Below, piece by piece: positions 51,253 through 63,010 of a stretch of 64,000 bases of DNA; within the stretch, counting starts at the first letter, position 1; each line of letters opens with the position of its first letter. The translations under genes and the position numbers were made by a program. Source of the DNA: Ananas comosus (lineage: Eukaryota > Streptophyta > Magnoliopsida > Poales > Bromeliaceae); contig NC_033639.1 of the NCBI RefSeq assembly GCF_001540865.1, forward strand, positions 8,110,432 through 8,174,431, given 5' to 3'. Below the pieces are notes generated by a model. The model did no database searches. It saw only the letters and a list, made by a program, of their open reading frames with translations, and was not told the origin of the DNA.

Positions 51253-51897
51253 CACTAATAAATATCAATTTTTTACTATCTTATTAATTATTCGATTTCG
51301 AGTAGTTGTGCTTTAACCTACACTAGTCAGAAATTCATCCGAGCTTATATGCTTGACTTGCGTCTCTCGTGTCTGGTTGTTTTTTAATGCATCAACCATC
51401 TGAGTCCATATACTTAATATACGCCTTTCGAATCTAATTCATTTGAGTGTACTGAAACATCATATCATATTATCATAACTTTTTTTTCTCTAAATCCGTT
51501 GAATTCGTAAGAATCACTAATTTGATGTACTCTTAAATAGATAATTTACCGACTATGTAGAAATTTTTCTTTCTTTTTTTTCCCCATAGTGGAAGATTTT
51601 TTAGGGCAAAATTTGACTAACAATTACGTAAAGTAGTTCTCCCAACCATATCGTTACCTATCAAAATTCTCCAATTTTTTTTTTTTAGAGATTCACAAAT
51701 ACTATATAACTTTTTGGTTGCCGAAATAGTTTTTTCGAATTAAGTATATAAATATACACAAAAAGATATAAAAGATTATAGAAAACTAACAATTATTCAA
51801 TAAACAAATAAAAATATTTTTATAAACTATTCATTGTTAATTGAATAGTGTATTATATATTTTTTACTATCGTAAGAATAATGAATAATAAAATAAA

Positions 51898-52261
51898 GGC
51901 TAAATTATATAAATTCCTCCTTATTAAAACTCGATTTTTCATTTTTCTTTTCTGTCATTTAAAAACCTATACTTTGCCCCCTTATAAAATAAAAAATGTT
52001 TACTTTGCCTCCTACCGTTAGTAATCCGTTAGGGTTCCGTTTATAAAATATTATTATATATTTTTTATGCCAAAAATATCCTTAGTCTTCTCTCCTGGGG
52101 AAAATGATGAGGGGCAAAATGGTTATTTTGTCATCACAATTCACATCGTTCCCTCTGTGAACATTTTTTATTTTATAAGGGGGCAAAGTATAGATTTTTA
52201 AATGACAGGAGGGAAAAGTGAAAAATCGAATTTTGACATGGAGGTTTTTTGTAATTTAGTC
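51898..52261. mobile_element. MULE-like MITE, core deleted (copy 4)
   Basis: GGCTAAATTATATAAATTCC and TTTTTTGTAATTTAGTC termini with the family arms (TCATTTAAAAACCTATACTTTG and complement). The 9-bp flanks TAAAATAAA and TAGAATAAA differ at one position. The GC-rich core of copies 1-3 is reduced to about 40 bp, showing that the core is dispensable. Confidence 0.8.
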
Positions 52262-52569
52262 TAGAATAAAATGATCAAGCACATTATGCTTTATACTTTT
52301 ATATATATCCTTCAGTGTTATATATTATAATTTATAAATGAAATTAACTATTATTGAATTTTACAATTTTCTCGAATTTTTGTTGATTTCTAAATCCATT
52401 ACTAGTTGAATAACAGTGAAAGATTAACAACTTAAATTAAGCCTTCAAACTTGTATTTGTTAGCATCTTCGCATACATATATAAGCCAAACTTGACTGTA
52501 ACCTTAACCTCTCGCAATAGTTAACGCCTCTGTGTTACTAAACTCTTCTTGTTTTGTAATAGAAGTAAA

Positions 52570-53751
52570 TCATCCCTTCAAAGGGGAGAACGGCGTCAGA
52601 GCATCGGGAATCAATGGCGGCAATGGCACTATCCTCGGCTGAGTCGTAGAATCAGTAGGTGGCGGCAGCGGGTCTTGTATCGGCACAAGCGGCGGAGGGA
52701 GCAGTGATGATGGTGGCGTGTCGTCGAACACCGAGGGTGGAAGTACTACCAGAGGGCCGGTATCATCCGAAACCAAAGGCGGCGGTGGCAATGGCAGCAA
52801 CGGAATTGTCGAAGGACTTTCATCTGGAACCAATGGCGCTGGTGGAGTGTCGACAGGAATTACCAACCTCGGCAGTGGAAAGTCAAAATTCGGCACCAGC
52901 GGCGAGGGTGGCAGCGTGGAGAATATAGGGAGGAAAGGCGGTGATGTGATGTCGTTAGGTGGCGGCCGGGAGGGGACGAGAGGTGGAGGGAATAATATTG
53001 GAATTGTCGGCGGCAGAGGCGGTGAGGGGACTAGTGGTGGCGATGGAGGTGGCGGCAATGGCACGGGAGGCGGCAAAGGGGGCGGAAGGATTATAATTGG
53101 CGGTGACGGAGGTGGTGGCGATGGCACAAGAGGTGGCGGTGGTGATGGAGGTGGCGGCGATGGAACGAGAGGTGGTGGCGGAGGCGGAAAGATTACAATT
53201 GGTGGTGGCGGTGGGGGTGGCAAAGGTGGCGGCGGTGACGGTGGAGGAGGGGACGGTACGAGAGGTGGCGGTGGAGGCGGACAGATTACTATTGGCGGCG
53301 GCAAAGGTGGTGGTGGTGACGGTGGAGGAGGGGACGGTACGAGAGGTGGCAGAAAAATATACGAAGGGAAATAAGGGGGTGGCAACGGGGAGGAATGAGG
53401 AGGGGCGGGTATAAAAGGATTGTCGGGGGAAGGGAAAGATGTAGAGAACGGCCAGCGCCCACAAGCGCCAACGAGGAAGCTAAACAAAGGATCGCAAGTT
53501 CTACGTGATGGACCTCTTCTGGTTCTGCTGGCTCTGCTTCTGCTTCTACTTTTTCTACTTCGCAGTTCATTTTCGACCGTTATTACACGTGGCGGAAGCT
53601 TGTTGTGCAATTGGAGGTGTGTTTGTGTTGGTAAAATTGTTGTTGTTGTTGTTGTTGTAGGCTGTGGGTGGGAGGAGGTGGGGGTTGTGTGGAGGAGAGT
53701 GAGGAGGAGAAGCAAGATGAGTTTGATGGGAAGTGTGGTGGTGGTGTTCAT
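52570..53751 (-). CDS. Secreted proline-rich, extensin-like cell-wall protein
   Basis: Uninterrupted 393-codon frame ending in TGA. ATG 53751 gives MNTTTTLPIKLILLLLLTLL, a clear signal peptide. An in-frame ATG at 53772 is possible. One at 53835 would lie at or upstream of the expected transcription start. Then a Thr-rich stretch, an Arg/Ser-rich patch (RSRKSRSRSRASRTRRG), a short Cys-containing domain (RRTCDPLFSFLVGACGRWPF), and about 280 residues of proline repeats (PLVPSPPPPSPPPP, LPPPIVICPPPP, IVIFPPPPPP). Ser-Pro3-4 blocks are hydroxylated and arabinosylated in extensins. No YxY cross-linking motifs are seen. The protein probably sits in the wall, and its specific role is unknown. The GC-rich repeat gives long shadow frames on the opposite strand. 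Confidence 0.78.
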   Translation of the reverse strand: MNTTTTLPIKLILLLLLTLLHTTPTSSHPQPTTTTTTTILPTQTHLQLHNKLPPRVITVENELRSRKSRSRSRASRTRRGPSRRTCDPLFSFLVGACGRWPFSTSFPSPDNPFIPAPPHSSPLPPPYFPSYIFLPPLVPSPPPPSPPPPLPPPIVICPPPPPPLVPSPPPPSPPPPLPPPPPPPIVIFPPPPPPLVPSPPPPSPPPPLVPSPPPPSPPIIILPPPLPPPVPLPPPPSPPLVPSPPLPPTIPILFPPPLVPSRPPPNDITSPPFLPIFSTLPPSPLVPNFDFPLPRLVIPVDTPPAPLVPDESPSTIPLLPLPPPPLVSDDTGPLVVLPPSVFDDTPPSSLLPPPLVPIQDPLPPPTDSTTQPRIVPLPPLIPDALTPFSPLKG

Positions 53752-53839
53752 GGCATTTGTGAAATATTGCATTCCTTTGTTCTCATCTTCTAAGAATATA
53801 TAGAAGCATCTGAAGAAAACTTGAACTAGGAACAAGATC

Positions 53840-53849
53840 TATATATAGA
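53840..53849 (-). promoter_or_regulatory. TATA box of the proline-rich protein gene
   Basis: CTATATATAG on the minus strand, about 90 bp upstream of the preferred ATG (53751). This puts the transcript start near 53812 and argues against the 53835 start. Confidence 0.65.
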
Positions 53850-54415
53850 GGGGTGGGGGGAGTTAGTAATTAAGCATTGGGTTTTATGATTCTTATTGTT
53901 TGTGCCACTCTGTTTACTCTTCTCATCTGTGGCATAAATTTGACTTTGAGAAATTGAGAAAGGAGAGCAATTATTGTATGAATCAAGGTGCATTGATTGG
54001 AGTCTCTAAATGCTTCATTTGGAAAGTACAACAAATTTTTTATTTATTTTTATATAATAATAATATAATATTTTTAAAAAGTATATTTTTATTTGCTTCC
54101 CCTTTATATCTTTTTATCTAACAGCTTGAGACAACCCTCAATAACAAAATGGGCACTAAAATTTTAAAATACGTCATAAATTACAAATGAGTATTTATTT
54201 ATTAAATAATCATAAAAATTGATAATACTAAAATTAATATATATTATAGATATATTATAATTAATATAAATTATATCCATCAGTGTAAGATCTCGTTTTA
54301 ATAGATATTCAAATATCTCGTTTATAAGATACTCAAAAATAGAATAGAAACAGAAATATATTATAGTTTATTAGTGCCTACTCTAACTTATTTATAATTC
54401 TTGGTTTACACAAGC

Positions 54416-54430
<15 letters not shown>

Positions 54431-54461
<31 letters not shown>

Positions 54462-54470
54462 AGAGAATCA
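54431..54470. repeat. (TA)n-(GA)n microsatellite
   Basis: TATATATATA runs into GAGAGAGA and a short G run. No MITE has inserted here. Confidence 0.8.
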
Positions 54471-54490
54471 AATAAATAGTGGCTAGCTAA

Positions 54491-55161
54491 GGGGCTGTTT
54501 GGTTTGACGTAAAATTGCGAAAAAAAAAAATTTCGGTGGAAAAAAAATTTTCGGAGAAAAATAAATTTTACGCTCTTAAACGTTTTGTTTGTAGGAAAAA
54601 AAAAAGTAATTTTCCGTTCCGATTGTTTGGTTGAAAGGAAAAGAAAAGAAAAATAAATAGAAAATAATTATATGTATTTTGTCATATTATATATATTATT
54701 AATATAAAATAATTATCATACTACATATATTATATAATTATTATAATTTATATTTATTAATAAATATATGTAAAATATATTATACAGTAAATATGTAATG
54801 TAATATATAATTATATATATATATATATATATTTAAATTCTATAAAATAAATTATTATATATTTATAAATAATATTTATAAATAAAATATTATATACTAG
54901 TAAATTTATAACAAAAATAAAATATTATACATATGTATGTACAGACATAGAAAGAGAGGTCTATGGTGGGTCCTCTCACGTGGTCCACAAGAATAAGCTT
55001 TTCTCGTGGACCGCGTCTTTTTCCGCTGCCATAAGCCGTGCCTTTTGGTAAAGAGTTTTCGTTTTCCGTGTAAAAATGACGGAAAACGAAAAGCTTTGTT
55101 TTCATCCAAATCTGTAAAAAAAGTTTTCATGGAAAATCATTTTACCACAACCAAACAACCA
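54491..55161. mobile_element. TIR element, 'GGGGCTGTTTGGTT' type
   Basis: GGGGCTGTTTGGTTTGACG at left and CCACAACCAAACAACC at right are inverted. Inner pairs include CGTTTTGTTTGTAGGAAAA and TTTTCATGGAAAATC. GCTGTTTGGTT ends are common in plant hAT-type MITEs. No target duplication could be fixed, because A-rich SINE-like DNA abuts the right end. Confidence 0.55.
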
Positions 55162-55388
55162 AAAAAAATAAACAAAACGAATAACATGTTACCTATTTCT
55201 TAAAAAAAATGACAAAGAGTATCATTAGCATTAGTAACTCACTGTACCTAGCACAAATGACAAAGAGTATCTGATTGATATCCGATATTTTAAATTTAAA
55301 TTTTAGTTGATTCACATTTTAAGTTAAATTTATTTTTAAATAAAATAAACAAAACGGATAGCATGTTATCTATTTCTAAAAAAAAATA
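55160..55388 (+). mobile_element. Two degenerate SINE copies
   Basis: 55160-55209 is a SINE tail (AATAAACAAAACGAATAAC, ATGTTACCTATTTC, poly-A). 55254-55388 is a fuller copy (GACAAAGAGTATCTGATTG, ATATCCGATATTTTAAATT, TTTTAGTTGATTCACATTTT, AAACGGATAGCATGTTATC, poly-A). Both match the intact SINE at 57593. Confidence 0.65.
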
Positions 55389-55541
55389 TTGGTATGAGTA
55401 AACTCCATGCACCATTCCAGTAAACCATAAATCATATTGAAATCTACAAATATAGTAATAAAAAAAATTCATAATTTTAGCATGCATTCTATTTTGAGAG
55501 TTGGCATAATAATATTATTCGGCTAACTTAGTAGGCTCACT

Positions 55542-56220
55542 GTCACGCCCCGGATTACATTTTCCCCGGGCACGCCGACAAATCCGCCGTATACAAAGAA
55601 ATTTTCCCTGTATACGAAGCGATAGCTGTACCTGTAAATCAAACACTACTACGAACAGTAGTAGGGAGCTGCTAGAGAAAACAGAAGCTAAACCAACTGA
55701 GTTTCATATACATAGTCCAAATCCAAAATACAAAGCTACTCGCACTGGCGAGTTAGGTCCATTATGTACATAAACTCGAAACAAAACATCTACCTGCAGT
55801 AGGGGCACCTCTAGCTCAGCACGTCGGGTAGGGCTCTATCTCGCGACGCCCTTGCCTCGATCCTGATCCGCAGACGGTGCAGCAGCCGGAACCTGTGGCT
55901 CTGCAAAAATATAGGTAACAACTGGGCGTGAGAACTACTGTAAAAACAAGTAGTCCTCAGTGGGTACCGCCAAAAACAACATCGGTCACTCACTAAGCTA
56001 CAGAAGGGAGCAAGGATAGTAGGAAAAGCAAGAAGTACACTCTACCGCTATCAATCACTACACTATCATGCTCTACACTAACCAACTGTAGGAATAGTCA
56101 AGTCTGACCCAATCCAAATCGGGACTGTAAGCATACCCGTCCCCGGGACTGTGAATACACCCGTCCCTGCCCCGTTGCGACTANAGTCAATATCCATCGA
56201 CTTACCATTGTGTCAAATTG
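55542..56220. mobile_element. Probable LTR-retrotransposon fragment
   Basis: Begins TGTCACGCCCCGGATTACA, like the TGTCACG.C LTR starts common in plant Ty3-type elements. It has moderate GC against the A+T-rich surroundings. Internal near-palindromes include AACTACTGTAAAAACAAGTAGT, given here in parts (AACTACTG, CAAGTAGTCC), and ACACCCGTCCCTGCCCCG. No coding domain and no second LTR are in view. Confidence 0.45.
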
Positions 56221-56417
56221 GATTTACAAATCTAATTTTGAGTAAAGTCGATCAATCTGATATGCATGTATCAAAAGTTGTTTTATCAATATTATTTTTC
56301 TTTTTAAATCTCAATATCTTTTTATAGCTAAACAAATATGAAATCCCCCCAAAAAATTCCTCACCATTTATACACCATTCACATATGCTCACTCCTAGTT
56401 AGATCTTTTTTTTTTGG

Positions 56418-56826
56418 GGGTCAATTACATATAGATCCTTTCAAATATAGTGAATTGCAGATATATTTCTATAAAGTTCAACTTTCATAAATTATTATTA
56501 TAAAAGTTCTAATATTTTCAGATATATCTCTACCGTTAGAATCGGTTAGAAAAATTTAGTTAACCATAGGTTAAATACTTTACCCGGATTAATTTTTGAC
56601 ATTTTTATCCATCTTATATTATACTGTTATAATTTTTGAAAGAACATATTTGTGATGGCAAAATTGAAAATATAAACAGTTTTCTAACGGTTCTCTAACG
56701 GTAACAAACCAGAGGGACTATCTGAAAACGTTAGGACTTTTGCAAGGATAGCTTATGAAAGTTGAACTTTACAGGAATATATTTGTAATTCACTATATTC
56801 GCGGGGACCTGTATTCAATTAACCCT
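56418..56826. mobile_element. Fold-back MITE, 'GGTCAATTACAT' family
   Basis: GGGTCAATTACATATAGATCC at left is inverted as GACCTGTATTCAATTAACCC at right. Inner pair AATATAGTGAATTGCAGATAT and ATTTGTAATTCACTATATT. A worn relative is at 13440-14035. Confidence 0.65.
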
Positions 56827-57592
56827 ATTTTTTTTGAATGATACCATCAAATGCACGAAGCTTACTCATTGGTCATTGCCAACCCATGCATTAACGAGAA
56901 TAAGCTCCAAGCTCCCAAGAAAATTTCAAGAAAAAGCTTTGAGACTCTCCATTGAATATAAGTATTAAAATATAATTTAACATGATACATAAGAGAAAGT
57001 ACTAAATATAATATTAAAAATACTATCCTATAATAGTTTAAGCTTTTAGAGGAACCGATTGTTTTACATTGTGTAACATTCCTCGACATCTAGGCATTTT
57101 GAAACTAGTTCATGAAATTTATTATTTACAATATTTGAACCCCAAAATTCAATTCTTAGAAAAGAACATCAAAACATAATGGCCTCCATAACTTCTTTTT
57201 AAAAAGTAAAAAAAAAAGATAGAAACTACATCTTGGCTGGAATTTCACATAAGAATCTACGTCTAAGTGCCACATATATTGAAAAGATGTATGGTATACA
57301 CTCTTTTTTGGAATGTGAATGCAACATTATTTTCCTTTTTATTACTGTACCAAACTAGCTTGCCAACCCACAAAATGTCCACATTGGTTAAACTATTAAA
57401 ATAAAGAATAAAGTGGTCCATAGAGATGAGGTCTTCATATATTGATTTTTTCAGCCAAAAATAATACCATTATATATTTCTAAAAATACTATTTTTATAC
57501 ATTATTCATATATTAAACACTAAGTAAAAGTGTATAATTAGTTTATACACACACTCTTAACATTTTAGAGACTCAAACTTTTTCCACAACAA

Positions 57593-57732
57593 GTGGCAAA
57601 GGGCTTGATGATTGGTATCCGAGATCTCAAATTCGAATTCTAGTTGATTCATATTTCCAGCTAAGTTTATTTCTAAATGAAATAAACGAAGCGGGTAGCG
57701 TGCTACCTATCTCTCTCTCAAAAAAAAAAAAA
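57593..57732 (+). mobile_element. tRNA-derived SINE, intact, with target duplication
   Basis: The head has box A-like GTGGCAAAGGGCTTGATG and box B-like AAATTCGAATTC (Pol III internal promoter). A unique body (AGTTGATTCATATTTCCAGC, ATAAACGAAGCGGGTAGCG) and a short CT run precede poly-A. The flanks carry TCCACAACAA at 57583-57592 and 57733-57742, a perfect 10-bp duplication. It is about 140 bp and non-autonomous, so it would depend on LINE machinery. Confidence 0.88.
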
Positions 57733-57900
57733 TCCACAACAAATCATTCTTACCTTTCTTTTTTTAACAACGCTTGCAGGTCGATTAAACTTTCTTATAG
57801 AATGCATATAAACTCTTCTATTTAGTGAAGATATTTGATAGTGCAGTTTGCTAAGAACCCCATAGTTGGTTCATACTCTTATTTTCTTTTGAATTTTTGT

Positions 57901-57904
<4 letters not shown>

Positions 57905-57947
<43 letters not shown>
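57905..57947. repeat. (CT)n microsatellite upstream of the receptor kinase
   Basis: About 21 CT units. Further purine tracts (GA)n lie at 58257-58300 and 58397-58414, all within 560 bp upstream of the ATG at 58465. The CT/GA-rich block is probably promoter and 5' UTR. Confidence 0.85.
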
Positions 57948-57949
<2 letters not shown>

Positions 57950-58253
57950 TTTGTCCTTCTGCCCCACTAATTTTCTTGTCTCCTGGCAATCTTTATTGGC
58001 AGCTGCCACCTGACTGTGCAGTCTTCCCCCTCATCTGCATCTTCATCTTCATCTGCCCCCACAAAGTTTGAAAGTGCTTTCCTTGTAGTCCCTGCAACTG
58101 TCCTTGTCCCTTCCCCACCCCCCCTGTTTTTTTTCTCATTTCCTTTTTTTTTTTGAGCCCAAAAAACCAAAGCCTCAAAAGGTACATACATCCAATTCAA
58201 AAAGAGTAGCCCCCCTCTGCCCCCACTACACAAGAGATAGGGAGAGAGAGTAA

Positions 58254-58301
<48 letters not shown>

Positions 58302-58464
58302 ATTTCAAATCAAAAGGCATCAACCAACCCAGATTCAAATTGTGTGCTTGTTCCCATGCTCATCATTCACTATTTTTACTCCCTCCCCACTTCATAAGAG
58401 AGAGAGAGAGAGAGATTTGCTTAAGCTTCTCTTTGAACTTTATCAGGGACAGGAGAGTGAGACC

Positions 58465-61103
58465 ATGAATCCAACATCATCATCATCATCATCTCCCTTC
58501 CTATCTCTTGTGATTTGGGTCTTCTTCTTCTTCTTCTTCTTCTTCTTCTTCTTCCTACAAGCTCCCACCAATGCAAGAGAACTACCTCCCATGTCCTCTC
58601 CACTCCATTCTCCCTTCCCATCACCTCTACCCACTCTCATTCTCCCCTCCTCTCAAAGCCTACCCATCCCTGCATCTCCCTCACCTGCAACACCACCTTC
58701 TACAGGTAAGAAGTTACTCAGATTCCCATCATAACTTCATCTTGGATTTGACTTTGGGGTGCTTAATTTAAGATTTGGAGGGCACTTTTCGTATAAAGAT
58801 TGAAATTTGGTGGAAAAAATTGTACCTTTTTTTCCTCTTTTTTTTGTCCTGCTTACTTTTGTGATTGTATTCGAAGGTTTGCCCTTTTAATCTTTACAAT
58901 TGCTTCATTTTTTTTGACCCAAGATTTGATTTTAACAGAAATTTAAGGAAAACCATAACTGTAATTTAGCTTAAGAAACCAAAATTTTCATTTTTTTTTG
59001 TTTTCTGAGTGTAGTGATGCAGATCATTGTGGAAAAACACCACCATTACCACAAAGAACTAATGGTGGCAACAGTTCTATCTTCTATTGCCATTTTTATG
59101 ATAATTATATCCGCGTTTTGCGCCTGGATCTTGTGGAGGAGAACTACTCAAACAGCTGATTCCAAAGACATCCAAAGCTCAGGTTTATTTCATCACATAT
59201 ATTCCCAATTAACCTCAATTGTTTCCGCAAATTGGGTGTAGGGATTTAGTTCATTTTGCCGATTTAAAATGCCGCAGATTCTACTATGGGATTAGCTTTA
59301 GGACCAATCTTGAACAAGTTGAATTCATTAAAGACGAGCAAGAAAGGATTTTTGGCAATGGTTGAGTACTCGACGTTGGAGTCGGCGACGAATAACTTCT
59401 CCGAGAGCAATGTGTTGGGTGAAGGGGGATTCGGGTGTGTGTACAAAGCTTCATTTGATGGGGGACTTCTCGCGGCCGTAAAGAAGTTGGATCATGGTGG
59501 GCAGGAGTGTGTGAGAGAATTTGAGGTGAAATTCGTAGATTAATAAGTTGCTGCTCAATCCATTAACATGATTTGATCTGCACTTTCACATCTTCATTTG
59601 TAATTCTCTCTTGTAGAATGAAGTGGACTTACTCGGAAGAATTCGGCACCCGAACGTAGTTTCCCTTTTGGGCTATTGCGTTCACGAAGGAAAGCGGCTG
59701 CTCGTCTACGAATTCATGCAAAATGGATCTTTGGAATCACAACTGCACGGTATCATTCTTCGCGTAGTTTAATCACTGGGCTTTTGGTACCTTTTTCTGG
59801 AGTGATTTAAAGATTGTAAAAGAGCATAACTAATCTCCGTAGGGGCGTCTCGTGGATCGCATTTAAGTTGGCACCTCCGCATGAAAATCGCACTCGATAC
59901 CGCGAGGTTCGCATCAGGAATTGGTTTCGTTTTCGAATTTGGTGTTAAATGATTACTTTGTTTCTACTAACTAGCTTTTTTTTTGGGGGGTTTAATTTTT
60001 GAGTAGAGGACTAGAATATCTTCATGAGCACTGCAATCCACCTGTGATTCATAGAGACCTAAAATCCTCTAACATACTTCTAGACGCCGACTATAATGCT
60101 AGGGTAAATTCGATTCGTCCCGAATCTATCTCAAACTCTTTCAATTTTATTTCGGCTAAATCAATTCGAAGAGTAATCAAATGCTGTCCATGATGCAGAT
60201 TTCAGATTTCGGGCTTGCGGTGAATGCTGTCGGTCCAAGCAAAGAAAATGTTAAACTTTCGGGCACGGTCGGTTATGTCGCTCCCGAGTATCTATTAGAC
60301 GGTATATCATGTCCATTTCTTTTCCTTTTTCTGCGCTGTAAATTATGATAACATGTGAAGTATATCAAATTGGGTAATTTGCGACTGGTTTAAATTTTCA
60401 GGTAAATTAACTGAGAAGAGCGATGTTTATGCTTTCGGAGTAGTTCTTCTCGAGCTACTGGTGGGAAGAAAACCAGTGGAAAAGACGGAACCGTCTTTGC
60501 CGCAATCTATTGTAACATGGGTATGCTTTTTTCTTCTTTTTTTGGGAACTGTGTTTCTAATTGAACTCCTTTTGATGGATTGTTTCGCGAATTCGTTTAT
60601 GTGTGTAGGCCATGCCTCAGCTTACCGACAGATCAAAGCTTCCTAACATTGTCGACCCCGTGATCAGAAACAAAATGGATCTGAAACACTTATACCAGGT
60701 ATAAATCGCGAAACTCTAGTCTCATTTCTTTGTTCTAACATTTGAACCGCGAAGCTCCGTCAATTTCTCTCAAACCAGATACAGAAACCATTAACTTTGT
60801 TTTGCTTTTTTTCAAATCAAACAACGCATTAAATGAGGGATGTGCACATGATTTTCAGTTGGAGAGTTGTCCCCACATTTTGCCTATAAACTTTTTCCGG
60901 ACTTACCTGATCGAAAATGTGTGGTTTTCTTTTAAAAATTCTTTTAGGTTGCAGCTGTAGCTGTGTTGTGCGTGCAACCGGAACCGAGTTATCGGCCATT
61001 AATAACCGATGTCCTTCATTCTCTCATTCCTCTGGTGCCCACTGAGCTTGGGGGGACACTTAGGGTCGTCGACTCATCGCCTTTGAACCCGAAAGCCTTA
61101 TAA
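58465..61103 (+). CDS. Receptor-like protein kinase (At1g80640/At5g11020 type), 10 exons
   Basis: Exons 58465-58705, 59015-59182, 59278-59525, 59617-59749, 59843-59906, 60007-60103, 60199-60301, 60402-60520, 60609-60698 and 60948-61103 (TAA), all GT-AG with consistent phases, total 472 aa. Residues 1-35 are a signal peptide with a long Phe run. A short Pro/Ser-rich extracellular part has no recognised ligand domain. The transmembrane span is at about 98-118 ([20 protein letters not shown]), then WRR. The kinase domain has [11 protein letters not shown] (about 184), AVKK (Lys about 205), HRDLKSSN (about 300), SDFGLA (about 319) and [20 protein letters not shown]. All catalytic residues and the RD arginine are present, so an active Ser/Thr kinase is expected at the plasma membrane. 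The ligand is unknown. Confidence 0.95.
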
Positions 61104-61975
61104 TCACCGAGCACTATACAAGTTGGCACGATAGTGACTCGATTAAAGTTGTCGACAAGTGGTGCGAAATTTTTCATGGTTCAGAGTGTTTAACTAAATT
61201 CTGGTGTTTTAGTTTATGGATCTTCGCTTCCGGGTGCTGTTGTAAAAATCAGTGACTCTGCAATTTTGTTCTTGATGAGTAATTTATTGTATAGTTTCAG
61301 AGTTTTTCGGGCATCTTGACTTTATAATCTGAAATGGATTGGAGTGTTTGGTTGAACTCTTGAAATAAGAAGCAGTTTCTGTTGAAATTAGGGATCAAAA
61401 TTATGCGGTTATAGCATCTAATTACCTTCATTTTATTTCTGAAATTAATACGATGAATCATTTTGTCGGTGAAACTTACTGTTCTTATATGAAATCACTT
61501 GAGAAAATTTCTAATGTGCAACATTATCCAGTTAGTATATTAAAACAAGTGTGTTTTCTTAAACTTAATCTAAATTTGCTATTAGAGTATACTTTTGGAA
61601 GATCTTTAGCTATCAACATAGCTAATGTATGGAACCTCTTGGTTCCGCGTCGCTTTTGATTTCGTAGAATTATTCTTAAAAAAAAAAAGAAAAAGAAGGA
61701 ACATCATAGTGTGTATTTAGGTAAGAAATTAAGATCATCTTAAGCTTTCTAACCTCTCTTTAGTGAGAAGCAAGTGGAAAATTTATTAGGTGATTGAAAT
61801 AAACCTCTTCTTATCACAACCTAGTTATTAGGTGATTGAAAGTTTATTAGGTGATTGAAATAAACCTCATCTTATCCAACACACCAATGGAGATGGTATT
61901 GCTCTTCTTTCATCAAAACCTAGTTTGTATGCTCCAAAGATTGCATCATACACTGTGAAAAAGCATGAGAAAAAA
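61104..61975. other. 3' UTR and flank of the receptor kinase
   Basis: Non-coding. A local direct duplication around 61785-61875 (TTATTAGGTGATTGAAATAA and AAACCTCTTCTTATC / AAACCTCATCTTATC) is visible. No gene was seen. Confidence 0.4.
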
Positions 61976-61979
61976 ATAT

Positions 61980-62270
61980 TTTAGTTGTTTCCGTATGTAA
62001 TATTATGTTGCACATACCGTAATAAGTCGATTACGATATATTTTTTGTAGTTCTACCGAAAATTTTCGTATGTAATATTATGTTGCACATACCGCAATGA
62101 ATCGATTACGATATATTTTCTGTAGTTCTACCGAAAAACGGAGAAGCCTATCTCTATACATTTTCACCCAAATTTTATTTTACGATATATTTTCTGTAGT
62201 TCTACCGAAAATGGAGAAGCCTATCTCTATACACTCTCACCCAAATTTTATTTTATCTCTGAATACTAAA
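61980..62270. repeat. Tandem repeat of about 75 bp, 2.5-3 copies
   Basis: The unit GTATGTAATATTATGTTGCA...CGATTACGATATATTTT...AGTTCTACCGAAAA occurs at about 61993 and 62069. The AGTTCTACCGAAAA...AGAAGCCTATCTCTATACA part occurs at about 62123 and 62198. An inverted single copy is at 3140-3250. Confidence 0.7.
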
Positions 62271-62559
62271 TAGACTCTTATTGTTTATGTTTGAGGTTGA
62301 ATTTTGAGATCTCAATGCTAAAAATAATAAAGAATGTGTCATATATTCCATAATCTGAGCATTCTTTCACTATAGGCCAATAAAAAAAGCTAAAATGAAA
62401 CCAAGAGCTTCAAAATCAAAAAACACCAAATTGGAGCTGCTTCCATTAATACTGTTAGAAGTTGCTAAGAGAATATGATTTTCTCATAATAGGATTGTTT
62501 AATTAATACATTATTTGCCAACACTACGTGTCCACAGTGTTAAATTATATGAAATAGTC

Positions 62560-63010
62560 GTCTTTCTTTATAAGCTTAAGTTGGCCGGGGATGGTGATTT
62601 TATATTTTTATATTTAACACTTCTCTTTCGTTTGGGCTTGAGATTTTTTAATAGAGTCGTGACGTGTATTTGAATCAAATAGAAGGATATTTCTATTTTA
62701 ACACTCTTTCTCGTATTTAGGCTCGAGATTTTTTAATAGCTCGCGACTTTTAAATGGATTTATATATGTCATATATTTGAGTTAAATAGAAGAAAATCAA
62801 TTATACCATAGGTTTGACGGAACTCGAATTACAGATCTCTTCTTATACGAAATAACCACTTATCTTTAAAAACTTAAATTGTCAGAGAATAATAATTTTA
62901 ATATTTATATTCAACACTCTTCCTTACGTTTGGACTTGAGATATCTTGATATGATGTTCAAAACATGAACTTGAATTAATAGGAGAAAATTAATAATACT
63001 GGGAATATGA
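62560..63010. repeat. Direct repeat of LTR-like sequence
   Basis: AAGTTGGCCGGGGATGGTGAT...AACACTTCTCTTTCGTTTGG...GAGATTTTTTAATAG (62579-62660) recurs less exactly at 62690-62750 and 62870-62950 (AATTGTCAGAGAATAATAAT, AACACTCTTCCTTACGTTTG). It resembles worn LTR sequence near plant Copia-type elements. No ORF was found. Confidence 0.45.

Noticed and set aside
52718..53374. Gly-rich protein on the plus strand opposite the proline-rich gene
   Set aside because: It is the antisense shadow of CCN proline codons (GGN). The minus frame has a signal peptide and a TATA box; the plus frame has neither.
57593..57660. True tRNA gene
   Set aside because: It has box A- and box B-like sequences, but the surrounding arms do not form a cloverleaf, and it continues into a SINE body with poly-A and a target duplication.
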